NCBI GenBank assembly: GCA_963576785.1
Contig: OY756147.1
Location: 124,001 to 188,000, forward strand
Source: Chlorophyllum brunneum
Taxonomy: Eukaryota > Basidiomycota > Agaricomycetes > Agaricales > Agaricaceae
Direction: 5' to 3'
DNA length: 64,000 bases
The notes beneath the pieces were generated by a model. It was not told where the DNA came from. It saw only the letters and a list, made by a program, of their open reading frames with translations, and searched no databases. A program made the position numbers and the translations under genes. Positions 11,139 to 21,216 of this stretch are shown in pieces. Positions within the stretch are counted from its first letter, which is position 1. Every line of letters begins with the position of its first letter.

Positions 11139-11442
11139 TGTTACGACCTTAGTCTAGGACTCAGGTTGCAAGTCTTTGGATAAAGACAAGGAAGTAGAGA
11201 AAGAAGAAGGGATAATATGATTGGTAAAGTATAAGGAATACATCAAGTATTACTACACTTTATATACTAGTGGTGAGTGCTAAGAATAAGGGAATAGAGT
11301 AACGGAGTCATAGGGGATGAGTAGAATAAGTTAGTAAGAGTATAGCCATATGGAGTGAAACAGAAGATGAAACGGATACATAGAAATGAGGAGTATGATG
11401 GGCACATGATAGGAATATAATGTCTGTCTATAGTTCATAACA
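11139..11442 (-). repeat. G1 copy A 5' LTR
   Basis: 304 bp, TGTTACG to CATAACA, homologous to both LTRs of copy B. It keeps the CpG in ttacgacc that has become TG in one copy B LTR and CA in the other. The right flank is an L fragment. Confidence 0.9.
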
Positions 11443-11548
11443 TTCACCATCATCAGTTTCACCTTGTCCTATGTTTAGTTGTTTCATGCTTATCAGTTTC
11501 ATATCTATCTTTAGTAGTATTTCATCTTGTGTTCATATCTATCAGTTT
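11443..11548 (+). repeat. L LTR fragment, left of G1 copy B
   Basis: It corresponds to about 9180-9286 of L copy 2 and includes the TCAGTTTCAC motifs. It continues across G1 copy B at 18925-18986. Both outer ends are truncated. Confidence 0.8.
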
Positions 11549-11853
11549 TGTTATGACCTTAGTCTAGAACTCAGGTTGCAAGTCTTTGGATAAAGACAAG
11601 GAAGTAGAGAGAAGAGAAAGGGATAATACGATTAGTAAAGTGTAAGGAATACATCAAGTATTACTACACTTTATATACTAGTGGTGAGTGCTAATAATAA
11701 AGGAACAGAGTAAAGGAGTCATAGGGGATGAGTGGAACAAGTCAGTAGGAGTATAGCTATAAGAAATGAAACAGGGGATGAAATGGATACATAAGAATGA
11801 TGAGTACAATGGGTGCATGATAAGAATGTACTGTCTATCTATAGTTCATAACA
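11549..11853 (-). repeat. G1 copy B 3' LTR
   Basis: TGTTATG to CATAACA, 305 bp, the same length as the right LTR. The segment complementary to the PBS here has one G-to-A change (ttagtaaagtgt). Confidence 0.93.
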
Positions 11854-11977
11854 ATATCTCCCTTTTTAGGTTCATGACCCCATGAAGTGTTGCTATCTAC
11901 TTGTTGTCTTATTCTTTGTGCAAGGCATTGATGAGTTGATGTTTAGTAGGACCAATCATCAGAGTTCCTGACTTGCA

Positions 11978-12826
11978 TCAATATCTGATCCAGAAGGGGG
12001 CATGGTCTTGTCCTCCCCTAAAGAGGGCTACAGTACATTCTCGGAACATATTAGTTTCTGTGGCAACGAGGTTATGTACTATCTCTTCCCAGTAGTTTTC
12101 TTCGAATTGTCCTCCATCCTTAAGTGTGAGATAAGATGGTGGTGGGTTAAATATTGTTGGTTTGGATGGTGGGTCCATGTCAGGTAGTTGTATGAGGAAG
12201 TGGTCTACTTCATCTCACATATCTGGTTCCATTAGATGGTCTGGGACTGATTTGTCAATTTCCTCCATTCCTTCATCTAACCATTCCTGTTTGTTGTCTT
12301 TGTGGTAGGATGGTTTATCGGGTAAGGTAGTGGGGATGTATGAGTCAAGATCCATTAGTCTTTGAGCAAGTCTATAGGTGGGATTGTTGCTAGAGTCAGT
12401 GAGGTGATTGAGTCTTTTGCCTGTCATAATTAAGGCACTTTGGATGCATTTCTTTGTGTCAGAATATACCAATATGTTAAGATTGGTGGCTGCTTTATCC
12501 AATAACTCCTTCATGAGTTCATGTTTTCTGGTTGACATGGTGGCTGGGAGGGCTCTGGTAGTGGTGATGAGTAGGATACAACTCAGGGCTTTGGCTTGAA
12601 TTTGGAGGTTGTTGATGGTATGGGCAATGTACGTGAGTCCTTTGGTTGTGGCAGTATAGTGTTCGATCTGGTCTTTGGTGGACTAAGTGTTGAGAAGGTT
12701 GTTGAGTTCTTGTTTGAACTCTGTGTTGTTGGCTGGGAAGGGGGTAGGTTTGCATTTGGCATGCATGGTATGTTGTGGAGGTAATTGGCGAAGTCTAGGG
12801 TACAGTGGATACAGCATGAGGTGCAT
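11978..12826 (-). pseudogene. G1 3' ORF downstream of the chromodomain
   Basis: A single phase runs from an ATG at 12826 to a stop at 11978, about 282 codons with two stops. It includes an open part from MSTRKHELMKELL to PDHLMEPDM (12538-12215) and a tail ending HAPFWIRY. It is mainly helical-looking and hydrophilic, without a signal peptide or membrane span, so it does not look like an envelope gene. The same ORF exists in copy A. Another short ATG at 12867 overlaps the chromodomain stop as ATGA but is in a different phase. I recognise no family. Confidence 0.6.
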
Positions 12827-12863
12827 CGGGTGTAGTGATCCCGTGTAATATGAGGTTTGTTGT

Positions 12864-14490
12864 TCATAATTGTCGCTTTTTACCCCCCCTTTTTATAGGT
12901 TTCGTCCTCGAAAGCTTGTCTAAAAATTCTTGAACTGCCTCCTTAGCATTTTCCAGTTCTGACTCATCCTCCCATGTGTCCTCTTTGGAGGTATAACCTT
13001 TCCAGTGTACTAGGAATTGATTTTGCCATCCTCTTGTGCAGTATCCTTGGATCTCTTCTACTTCATATTGTTCTTCATTGTTGATGATCTCGGGCATCAG
13101 TAGTGGTGGGGTGCACTGGCTGTTGAACTCAGGTTTCCAATAGGGAGAGAGGAGTCTGCTGTTAAACATGTTGTGTATTGCCCATGTTTCAGGTAATTCC
13201 AGTTGGTAACTTGTTTTACCTATTTTTGCTTTTATTTGGAATAGTCCATAACATTTGTGATCTAGTTTCTTGGTTGGTCTTGTTGTTCTGATGTTGCTTG
13301 CTTCGAGCCATACTTGTTCTCCTGGAATATACTTGTGTTCTGGTTTGGTGCTGTTATGTTTCTCCATTTGCATCTGACTGTGTTGTAGCATCTTCATTAT
13401 CTCTTGTCACATGTTTTGTAACTCCTGTATTTGTTCTGTGATTGCAGGTACTTTGGTAATATTTGTTATATCTCCTTTCCAGGGGTATCATCCATAAACT
13501 ATTTCGAATGGCAAATATCTGGTGGCTGTGTGGATTTTGTCATTGTATTGGAATTCTGCTGTGGCTAGCCATTTTTTCCAGTTGTTCTGCACATGGTTTA
13601 TTACATTTCTGAGGTATGTCTCAACCTCCTGGTTGATGCACTCTGTTTGACCATTGGTTTGTGGGTGATATGCCATGGATAAGTTTTGCTAGGTTCCTGT
13701 TGCTCAGTATAGTTCTGCCATGAATTTGGATGCAAATTGTGGTCCTCTGTTGCTGATGATTCTGCGGGGTATTCCATGTGTTCTCCATATGTCATCTCAG
13801 TAGATATCTCCTAGCTTCTCAGATGTTAAGGTGGTATTGACTGTGCACAATCTGATCATTTTGCTAAAACAATTGACTATGACAAGTATTGCATCATATC
13901 CTTCTGATTCTGGTAGTGGTCCTATTATGTTGATTGATATTTCCTCCCAAGGTTCTGCTGGTGTTGGTAGTGGGTGGAGATGTGGTGTTGGTCTTGTTCA
14001 GAGTATTTTGTTTCATTGGCATGCTTTATATCCTCTAATGTATTGTTTGACATTGTTGTGTATCTGAGGCCATCAATAACTCTGTTTAAGGAGTTTGATC
14101 ATCTAATGTTGTCCTAGATGTCCTACATCTGTTTTGTTGTGGTGTTGTCGAAGTATTTCTTATTGTATTTGGCTGTTGGGTAGAACATATATTCTTTCTT
14201 CGAACATTGGTATTCCCTGTATTTCCCATATCTCCTCTGGTCATTTTTCCTTTTCCTTTAGCCACTGTGTTTCCCTTTTTGTTTCCTTTCATAGTTGGTG
14301 TTTCAGATCTTCTTCTCCTGAGATCTCCCAGATTTGTCAGATTGTGGTAATTGTGTTGTCGTCAAATGAGTGGTCAGGTAGTAAGGTGATGTCGGTGTTG
14401 TCTTGGGTGGCATTGGTTTTTGTTAATCTCGATAAGATGTCAGCTTTCATGTTGGTTTTTCTGGGGATGTGTTTCAGCATGTAATGGTAT
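12864..14490 (-). pseudogene. G1 copy B integrase with chromodomain
   Basis: On the minus strand come the zinc-binding region (about 14300-14100), the core with PLPESEGYDAILVIVNCFSKM and ISNRGPQF (first and second catalytic aspartates both replaced by Asn) and YHPQTNGQTE (13676-13640). An open C-terminal part (13397-12864) follows with the chromodomain EVEEIQGYCTR..FLVHWKGY..DTWEDESEL. The chromodomain is open and well kept; the core has stops. Chromodomains of this class tether integration to chromatin marks (family knowledge). Confidence 0.85.
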
Positions 14491-14519
14491 TCTTGTAGCT
14501 CCATCTGCCATCTCACTTG

Positions 14520-15705
14520 TCATCCTGTGAGTTGTTGTGGTTTTCGGAAATATTCTAGGTTCTTGTGATCAGTCCATATTTCGAATGGTTTATCTGTATT
14601 GAGTAAGTATTGTCTCCAGGTCTTGATTGCTTCTTGGATGGCTAGTAATTCTTTGTCATAGATCTGATAGTTTTGTTTTGTGGGTGTCATCATTCTTGAG
14701 TGGAATGCAATTGGATGCCAGTGTTCTTCCTGTTTCTGCAATAGTACTGCTCCTACTCCATATCCTAATACGTCCACTTCTACTCTGTATTGTCCCTTGT
14801 CTTGTGGCATTGCTAGTACTAGTTTGCTTGTGACCTTTTCCTTGATTCTTACAAAGGCTTGTTGCTGTCATTCCATCCATACCTATTGTGTGTCCTTTTT
14901 CTTCAACTTGTGTAGTGGAGCTACTATGTTGCTAAAGTTGTGTATGAATTATTGGTAGAAGTTTGCAAATCCTAGGAATTTCTTGACATCTTTTAGGGAT
15001 TTGGGTGTTGGCCACTCTTTTACCACTTTCACCTTCTCCTCCTCCATTTTAATGCTGCCCTGTCCAACTACAAATCCTAATATAGGTATTTCTTTCATGT
15101 CAAATAAGTACTTTGATCTTTTGAAGTATAGTTGATGTTTTGCTGCAATGTCAAGGAATCATTTTGTCCTGTCTTCAATTCTGTTGTGTGGTCCCAGAGA
15201 TGATGAAGTCATCCATGTAGTTGACAACTGCTCCTTTGTGTAGCATCTCTCAAAAGACTATGTTCATCATCCTTTGGAATATAACTGGCAAGTTACTTAT
15301 CTGTTGGTTTGAATAGTCCATTGTTCATTACAAACACTGCTTTCCATTCATTGCCTTCCCTTATCCTGATGTTGTTGTATCCCCAGATGATATCAAGTTT
15401 GTTAAAGACTTTTGCATTCTTGAGTTGGTCAATAACTTCACTTATAAGTGGAAGTGGCATTTTGTCTTTGATCATGTGTTTGTTTAGCTTCTTATAGTCT
15501 TGTACTAGTTGTTTAGTTCCATCTTTCTTGGGTATAAAGAAGCATGGGGTGGCATAGGGGAACTGTGATAGTCAAATTTGTCCTGAGGCAATATTCTTGT
15601 CGAGGAATTTCTACAGTTCTTGTTTCTCCATTAGTGTCATTGGGTAGACTTTGGACTGTAGTACTGGTAGTGCATCTTCTGTTAGGTTTATTTTGTGGTC
15701 CCATA
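14520..15705 (-). pseudogene. G1 copy B reverse transcriptase and RNase H
   Basis: The RT N-terminal part includes ATPCFFIPKKDGTKQL and the following fingers/palm (to 15293). The catalytic VVNYMDDFIISG is encoded near 15210. RNase H (14810-14520) has VEVDVLGYGVGAVLLQKQ, KELLAIQEAI and WTDHKNLEYF. Stops and a frameshift lie between RT blocks, so it is not translatable as one protein. Confidence 0.88.
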
Positions 15706-16290
15706 TCATGTGTTCTGGCAGTTTGTCAAAATTCTTCTTGTTGAACAGGTGCATATATTGCTATAGATACATTGGTAGGTCTTCTGGGTTTGTTTGATTG
15801 GTTTTATTTCCTCTATGTGTTCCTTTAGTGTGCATATCCTCTTGTTGAACCATATGTCATTGTGGTGTGTAGTGCAATCCTTTGGACATCTATTGAAGCA
15901 TATTATGTTGTTTGTCCAGTTGATTTCCAGGTTGTGTTTGACTAGCCAGTCATATCCAAGGTATAGGTCTGCACTCTTCAGTTGTGTTACCATTGTTTTG
16001 ATTTCTTCCATGTGTTTACCATTGCTTAATACTAGTTGTACCATGTCTGTTATTTCTTCTTTTTTGTTCTCGGTTCCATCGGCATTGATTACTTGTATTG
16101 GGATTTTGAGGGATTTGGTCATGATTTGTTCTTCTTCTACTATTCTCTGTGCTATACACATATGGGTGCATCCAGAATCTACTAGTGTGGTGATTCATTT
16201 GGGTCCCTTCTTTGTTCTAATTGTCAAGTCAAGGAGAAGTTTGCATGTCAAGTTCTGTTTCTGTGGAATCACATATCATCTATTGTGAAG
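15706..16290 (-). pseudogene. G1 copy B protease
   Basis: The aspartic protease motif TLVDSGCTHM is encoded near 16175, in a different phase from the downstream open part (16161-15706, CIAQRIVEEEQI onward), so one shift is present. The C-terminal part has the LYLGYDWL(V)KHN motif typical of gypsy proteases. Confidence 0.8.
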
Positions 16291-16473
16291 TAAAACAGGA
16301 ACTCTAGGTTTATTGGCTTGCAGGTTTGTGCCTACTTGGAGCCTTCAGCAAAATCCTCCTTTGCCTCTTCTTCTTGTTCCATCTCCTTGGTAACCTCTCT
16401 GATGTGCACTTTCTTTGGTGCTTTACAATTCTTGGAAATGTGGCCTTGTTTGTCATAATTATAGCATGTTATC

Positions 16474-17581
16474 GAGTCAGACTGACACCACCTTTCCTTT
16501 TATCACACGCCATCGAAATGCAAGTACGGGATACAAAAAGCCACCCACGACTGGATCCAAACAGTCACCTGGCCTAACCGGGGTTGAAACCACCAAGTAC
16601 CAAACTTGATCGACTACCTACACAAGAAGTCCACCGAACGCGCCATTCACACATGGCAGGCCATGTTCGGATTCAAAACTTACAGCGGTAGCTCCTTCCT
16701 CCACCTCCCGGTGCGAGCGAACGGGGCCTCCGCCTTACCATCACACATCAAGTCCGGACCATGGATACGAGAATGCGGATACCAGCCCCAGCTCTTCGCA
16801 AGAGCTTGTCACGCCATCTTATGCCACGCCCTGATTGGAGAATATCGACTACGATTCTTTCCTAATGAGGACCTTTCGTGCCACTACTGCAACAGTCAAA
16901 TGGTGCAAATGCAGTCACACATCCTGTATCGATGCAATAACTTCGATCATCACTTCGGCGTCGACACAATCAAGACATTTGTCAATTTTTTGCATCGCAA
17001 CCCCTCCGTGTTCAGCTTCCCCCCAGAACCTGACCACCCTCGTATCTGTGCCAGTTCAATCCCACCATTACATTGTCATCAAGTCCAAAGGAGGTTTGGG
17101 TCTGCACCTGCATAGGATCCTTTTCTTTTCCTCTTTTTTCTTTTGCTCTCCCGGTTATAGACTTCCAATTCATTTCCTTATCTCCCCCTCTCCTCGCTTG
17201 TCTACTATTTTATGTAGTTTTCATTCAAAATCCATCTTTCCCATGGTGCCTGGGTAAATACCCGCCCACACACTATGTACCGTTTGATGTTCTCCCTTGT
17301 GATTGCGAGTAAATAGTTTCTCTTCTATCAATTTCTCTCTCTCACTCTCTCTCTTTCCGATTCCCTTTCCTTCTCTCTTTTCGCTGAACATTGTAGCTAC
17401 CAAACATCTCTCTAGTGTACATGCTAGATGACAACGAGTCTCGTGGGGTTAGTTTACTTGTAGTTTACTCTCTCTTCTCCGAACATTCTGTACGTTCTGC
17501 CTTTGTATGTATGTACACGTGGACTGCGTTCGAGCACTGCTATATAAATTGTTGATTAAAAAAAAAAAAAAAAAAAAAAAA
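16474..17581 (+). mobile_element. 5'-truncated LINE in G1 gag
   Basis: Only the 3' 1.1 kb is present, joining in the last quarter of ORF2. It ends with a poly(A) of about 24. A perfect 13 bp target duplication atagcatgttatc flanks it (16461-16473, 17582-17594). It is the least decayed LINE copy here: its CpGs (for example cccggtgcgagcgaacgggg near 16707) are TG or CA in the copies at 35890 and 63075. Confidence 0.93.
16606..17115 (+). pseudogene. LINE ORF2 C-terminal fragment (CCHC finger)
   Basis: An open 169-codon reading frame corresponds to the ORF2 C-terminus. It includes the zinc-finger-like CHYCNSQMVQMQSHILYRC (C-x2-C-x12-H-x3-C) and ends FGSAPA. The catalytic domains are missing because of 5' truncation. 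Confidence 0.8.
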
Positions 17582-17594
17582 ATAGCATGTTATC

Positions 17595-18526
17595 TTGGTG
17601 TATGTGACCTTCATCTTCTTGTGGCAATATTTGGTGATATGGCCATCTAAGTTGCAGTTGAAACATCTTGGTTTGCCATTCTGATTGGTGCTGTATGTGT
17701 CTGGGATTGAGGCTGCTGGATAGCCTACAATAGTTTGGATAATGTCTGCTCTGGTATGTTGTTTGAGGAGGAATATGGCATGTGCATCATCTGTTCCTGC
17801 TTGGGTCTTCAATGCTTTGAACTCTATTAAGAAGTCTGCAGTGTTCCTCTTTCCCTGTTTGAACAACTCAATTTCCCCTTCTGCTATTGCTTTCCTATTC
17901 CCCAAGGAGAATGTAGCTACTATTTCCTTTGTGAAGTCATTGAATGCTGGTGTTTTCTTGCCTTGAATTGTCTGTAACTTGGTATTGGCATAAGGATCTG
18001 CTAGTCCTCCTTTCATTCATGCTAATACTCCAATTATCTTTTGTTCATTATTGTTGATCTTGTTGAAGAGTGTTCATAAGGACATCACTCTCTACTAATC
18101 ATCAAACTTGGTTCTATCTCCATTGAAGTATCCTGGTTCCAGGGCTAGGTTCTTTGGGAAGTTGATTTCATTGGCCATTTCTGATTCTGTCTCTAGTTCA
18201 CTGTGTTTATTCTCATGGGTTTCGGTGACTTCTATGTTAGATATTTTGGATTCTCTGTTTTTGTAGGTCTTGGCAATTTTTGTATCAGATGGGGCTTCAG
18301 TGACTTCTATGTCAGATGTGGTCTTGGCAATGTCTGTGTTGAATAGGGTCTCAAAAAGAGCTGTGTCTTTGTCTATGCTATGTTTGGATTTATGTTGCTT
18401 AAGGTCTTCAGGGATTTCTGGTTCTGTTTGTCATTTGGATCCAGTGATTACTGGTGATCCCTGGATATCTGTTAGTCTCGGAGCTCTTGGTTTTCTTGGT
18501 GTTCTTGATGAGCTACTGCTGCTCAT
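17595..18526 (-). pseudogene. G1 copy B gag
   Basis: The gag frame starts at an ATG at 18526 (poly-Ser, then RTPRKPRAPRL). Degenerate DIEVTE/NIEVTE repeats (about 18320-18190) follow, then the capsid-like core MKGGLADPYAN onward (18016) and a CCHC knuckle CFNCNLDGHITKYC before the LINE. Relative to copy A, about 35 codons before the knuckle are missing. A second knuckle follows the LINE near 16440. Several stops occur. Confidence 0.82.
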
Positions 18527-18606
18527 ATACTGTTATCCTGATCAGAGGCTATTATTTCAAGCCTAGCTACAAATAGTGGCACCTCTCTTGCAAGGTGAGT
18601 CAAATG

Positions 18607-18618
18607 ACACTTTACCAA
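18607..18618 (-). promoter_or_regulatory. G1 primer-binding site (self-priming type), copy B
   Basis: On the minus strand TTGGTAAAGTGT lies one base inside the 5' LTR (LTR ends at 18620). Its perfect 12-base complement ACACTTTACCAA is at 18714-18703 within the LTR, where transcription should begin. Confidence 0.8.
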
Positions 18619-18619
18619 A

Positions 18620-18924
18620 TGTTACAACCTTAGTCTAGGACTCAGGTTGCAAGTCTTTGGATAAAAACAAGGAAGTAGAGAGAAGAGAAAGGGATAATAC
18701 AATTGGTAAAGTGTAAGGAATACATCAAATATTACTATACTTTATATACTAGTGGTGAGTGCTAATAATAAAGGAACAGAGTAAAGGAGTCATAGGAGAT
18801 GAGTGGAATGAGTCAGTAGGAGTATAGCCATAAGGAATGAAACAGGGAATGAAATGGATACATAAGAATGATGAGTACAACAGGTATATGATAAGAATGT
18901 ACTGTCTATCTATAGTTCATAACA
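18620..18924 (-). repeat. G1 copy B 5' LTR with promoter
   Basis: 305 bp. On the minus strand TATATAAA is at 18748-18741 and the predicted transcript start ACACTTTACCAA at 18714-18703, about 34 nt from the first base of the TATA box. Confidence 0.93.
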
Positions 18925-18986
18925 AGTTTCACATTGTGAAACCTGTTTCAGCCTTGTTATCTATACTCTGTAGTATTTATAGAAAA
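18925..18986 (+). repeat. L LTR fragment, right of G1 copy B
   Basis: It continues 11443-11548 and contains the palindrome GTTTCACATTGTGAAAC and the sequence up to tttatagaaaa, where it is cut off. Confidence 0.8.
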
Positions 18987-19096
18987 TTAGTAAGAGTACA
19001 GCCATAAGGGATGAAACAGGAGATGAAATGGATACACAAAAATGATAAGTATGATGGGTGCATGATGGAAATGTAATGTCTATTTATAGTTCATAA
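18987..19096 (-). repeat. Partial G1 LTR (110 bp)
   Basis: It matches the last 110 bp (plus-strand sense) of the G1 LTR and ends CATAACA at 19096, where G2 gag sequence begins. The rest of this LTR is missing. Confidence 0.75.
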
Positions 19097-20957
19097 CATT
19101 GATCTGAATACTGTTGACATTCTTCATATCTATTCTGGTGATAGATATTGTCTATATCCATAGCATAAGGAACTCAAGCTGGTTGAGGTCAATTTTGATA
19201 GTTCAAAGAATATTGTTGGTAAGGATGGGGTGTGTATCTCTTCTGGTTTTGATAGGAGTTCATATGAGATAATCCAAAATTGACTTTGTTTCTTTGTTGG
19301 ATGGCTTTGTATTGAATAGTTATTTCAAACCATTTGCTAGCATAGTAGAAGGATTGAATTGAGTAAACATTTCCATTGAAATATCTTAGCAAATAGCATG
19401 TCAATAAATGTTGATTAAAACTTTGTCTATCTCAATTCCTGAGATGTGAGCTTTGATCTGGAATTCCATATTGAATTCCAGAATAGTTTGATTGGGTGCT
19501 TGAACTAATGCTTTTAGTTCTTGGTATGTGGTGGCTAGTTCATTTGATGGTGCATAAGCATGGCAAAGCTCTGTCTTGAATTTGTTGTAAGTGGGTAATA
19601 CTACTCCTATAGTTGAATTGGCTGGTAGGATTGGTTGTACTCAGATAACTTGTGCTGTATTTGTTTGGGATAAAATATATTGATCAGCCCAAATATGTGA
19701 TCCAGGTCCTGTCATGAGGGCAAGCATATACCATATCTTGTCAACTTTGTTATTGAAGAGGGTTTGGTTTGCATTAAAATAAATTTTGTAAGAAGATAAC
19801 CACTTCTTGAATTCAGAATGTTCTCCACTAAAGCATAGGAGTTCTGGGAATTTGATATATTGTTGTTGTTGTGCCATTGGTGCAACAGCAGCTCTTGGAG
19901 GTGGTGATGGTGGTTAACTCAGGGGTTGACTTGGTAGTAAAGGAGATCTAGATAGAGTAATAGTTTGGTATTGAGGGCTTAAGTGGATTGGGGAGGGACT
20001 TGTTGTGTTTGAAGTTGATCCTTGATTTCCTGAAGTATTAATCAGCTTTCTTGAGATGTTTCCTGTGTAGTTCCTATTGTTGTTGTTTTTGATGATTCTT
20101 CTAGTTGAGAAGTTGTTGATTTAGAAGAGTTCCTGTACTTGTAAATGGATTGCCTCTTCCTGTTGAGAGCTTTGTTGAAATGCTAAGTTTTGGCAGGGGA
20201 GGTTTTGTAGTGACTCTGGAAGATTGTAGGTCCAAAGTTCTGGGAGTGATCTGAGGTAAGTCAGATACTGTAAGTGTGTTTGGTAGAGATTGAAGGTTAA
20301 TTCCTTCTTCTTTCCTCTCTTATGAGTATTGAGAGTCAGTTTCAGCTACAGATTGTTCTTGAACTGTTGATTGACTTTCAATAAGTAGACAAGTCTGGCT
20401 TTTGCTGCTTGAAGGGAATCTTGAAGTATTTGATCTGATTTTGTGTCAACTTTTTGTCAAATCAAGTGTTGAGATTTTTGTATGACTTGAGATATTGGTA
20501 GCAGATAATTGATTGAGTTTCTTGGTTTAGAAGAAAGAGATTTTTCAGGATGATGATGATTCTTGTTGGAATTGTGGAGGGAATAGATTGTGTTTAGGAG
20601 CTGGAATAGGAATAGATTCATGAAATTTGTTATTGGATGATTCTCCATTGTTGGCTTTGAAAGTTGGGGCAATTTTGAAAGTGATGGGCTTATCAAGGCT
20701 AAGTAGAACCAATGAATATGCCTATTGAGTTAAGCAGAACTGTGAAAGGTTTTTGTGATGCAACAAGATGTCTATACAGACTTAGTCTTGATGATACATA
20801 AGGTGAGAGTTCAGATAGCTAGTCCAAAGTCACAATGATGAATGAGGATAAAAGAGGGCCTAGTAGCTAGGTTGTCTTTCGAGGATAGAAACAACTGTTT
20901 GGTGTCTAATACAGAGGATAACAGTCAAGTCTGGGAGTAGAATAGAGTTTGGAATTA
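19097..20957 (-). pseudogene. G2 chromovirus gag region (copy D)
   Basis: The 5' part of a Ty3/gypsy element read leftward from the LTR at 20958. About 250 bp of leader are followed by Ser/Pro/Gln-rich sequence, then a gag core at 19877-19641 (MAQQQQYIKFPELLCFSGEH, then FKKWLSSYKIYFNAN) continuing in fragments to 19189. This is a typical gag fold signature. Stops and shifts are frequent. The element is cut at 19097 by the G1 LTR fragment; pro and pol are not in the window next to it. Confidence 0.72.
20946..20956 (-). promoter_or_regulatory. G2 primer-binding site (self-priming type)
   Basis: On the minus strand AATTCCAAACT lies one base inside the LTR. It is the exact complement of AGTTTGGAATT (21020-21010) in the LTR, which starts 33 nt below the first base of the TATA box. 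Confidence 0.75.
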
Positions 20958-21216
20958 TGTTAACTGTTGAATAGCATTACTCAAATGTAGCAAGTGAGCA
21001 AAACTATAGAATTCCAAACTAGAAATACTGTTACATTTGTTGGAGTATTTATATGGTTTTATCAGAGATAGGAAAAAAAGGAAATATCAACAGGACTGGA
21101 GCATAGAGGAGTCATGAAGTCATTGACAAGTTATAGGAAAGGATACAAGTCATCAGGAGTGGAGAGAAGTGGAAAAGAAAAGAAATTGGGGTAGGGTACA
21201 GGGTATGTTGGTAACA
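20958..21216 (-). repeat. G2 5' LTR (copy D)
   Basis: 259 bp, TGTTAAC to GGTAACA, homologous to 30006-30283. On the minus strand TATAAATA is at 21053-21046 and the predicted transcript start at 21020. Confidence 0.88.

Larger units (their letters stand above)
1..11442 (-). mobile_element. Ty3/gypsy chromovirus G1, copy A (decayed, nested)
   Basis: Read on the minus strand the order is 5' LTR (11139-11442), gag, protease, RT, RNase H, integrase, chromodomain and a 3' ORF that runs off the left edge. Integrase before a C-terminal chromodomain places it with the chromoviruses. The 3' LTR lies outside the window. Four other elements interrupt it: 151-1864, 2650-4783, 5065-5985 and 8498-9640. Each boundary was set by comparison with the second G1 copy (11549-18924) and by short target duplications. 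All frames carry stops and shifts, so this copy is dead. Confidence 0.9.
11549..18924 (-). mobile_element. Ty3/gypsy chromovirus G1, copy B (both LTRs)
   Basis: LTRs of 305 bp lie at 11549-11853 and 18620-18924, flanked by a perfect AGTTT duplication (11544-11548 and 18925-18929). Minus-strand order is gag (from 18526), protease, RT, RNase H, integrase, chromodomain and 3' ORF. A LINE interrupts gag at 16474-17581. By hand the two LTRs differ at about 18 sites, all transitions, so the insertion is old. Self-priming PBS, pol order and chromodomain match the Tf1/sushi group. Confidence 0.95.

Noticed and set aside
11978..12826. Retroviral envelope gene after pol in G1
   Set aside because: No signal peptide, membrane span or Cys pattern is visible. 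It is hydrophilic and soluble-looking.
17330..17366. CT-rich runs as a separate microsatellite locus
   Set aside because: They are part of the conserved LINE 3' UTR and recur near 36500, 40615 and 63690.
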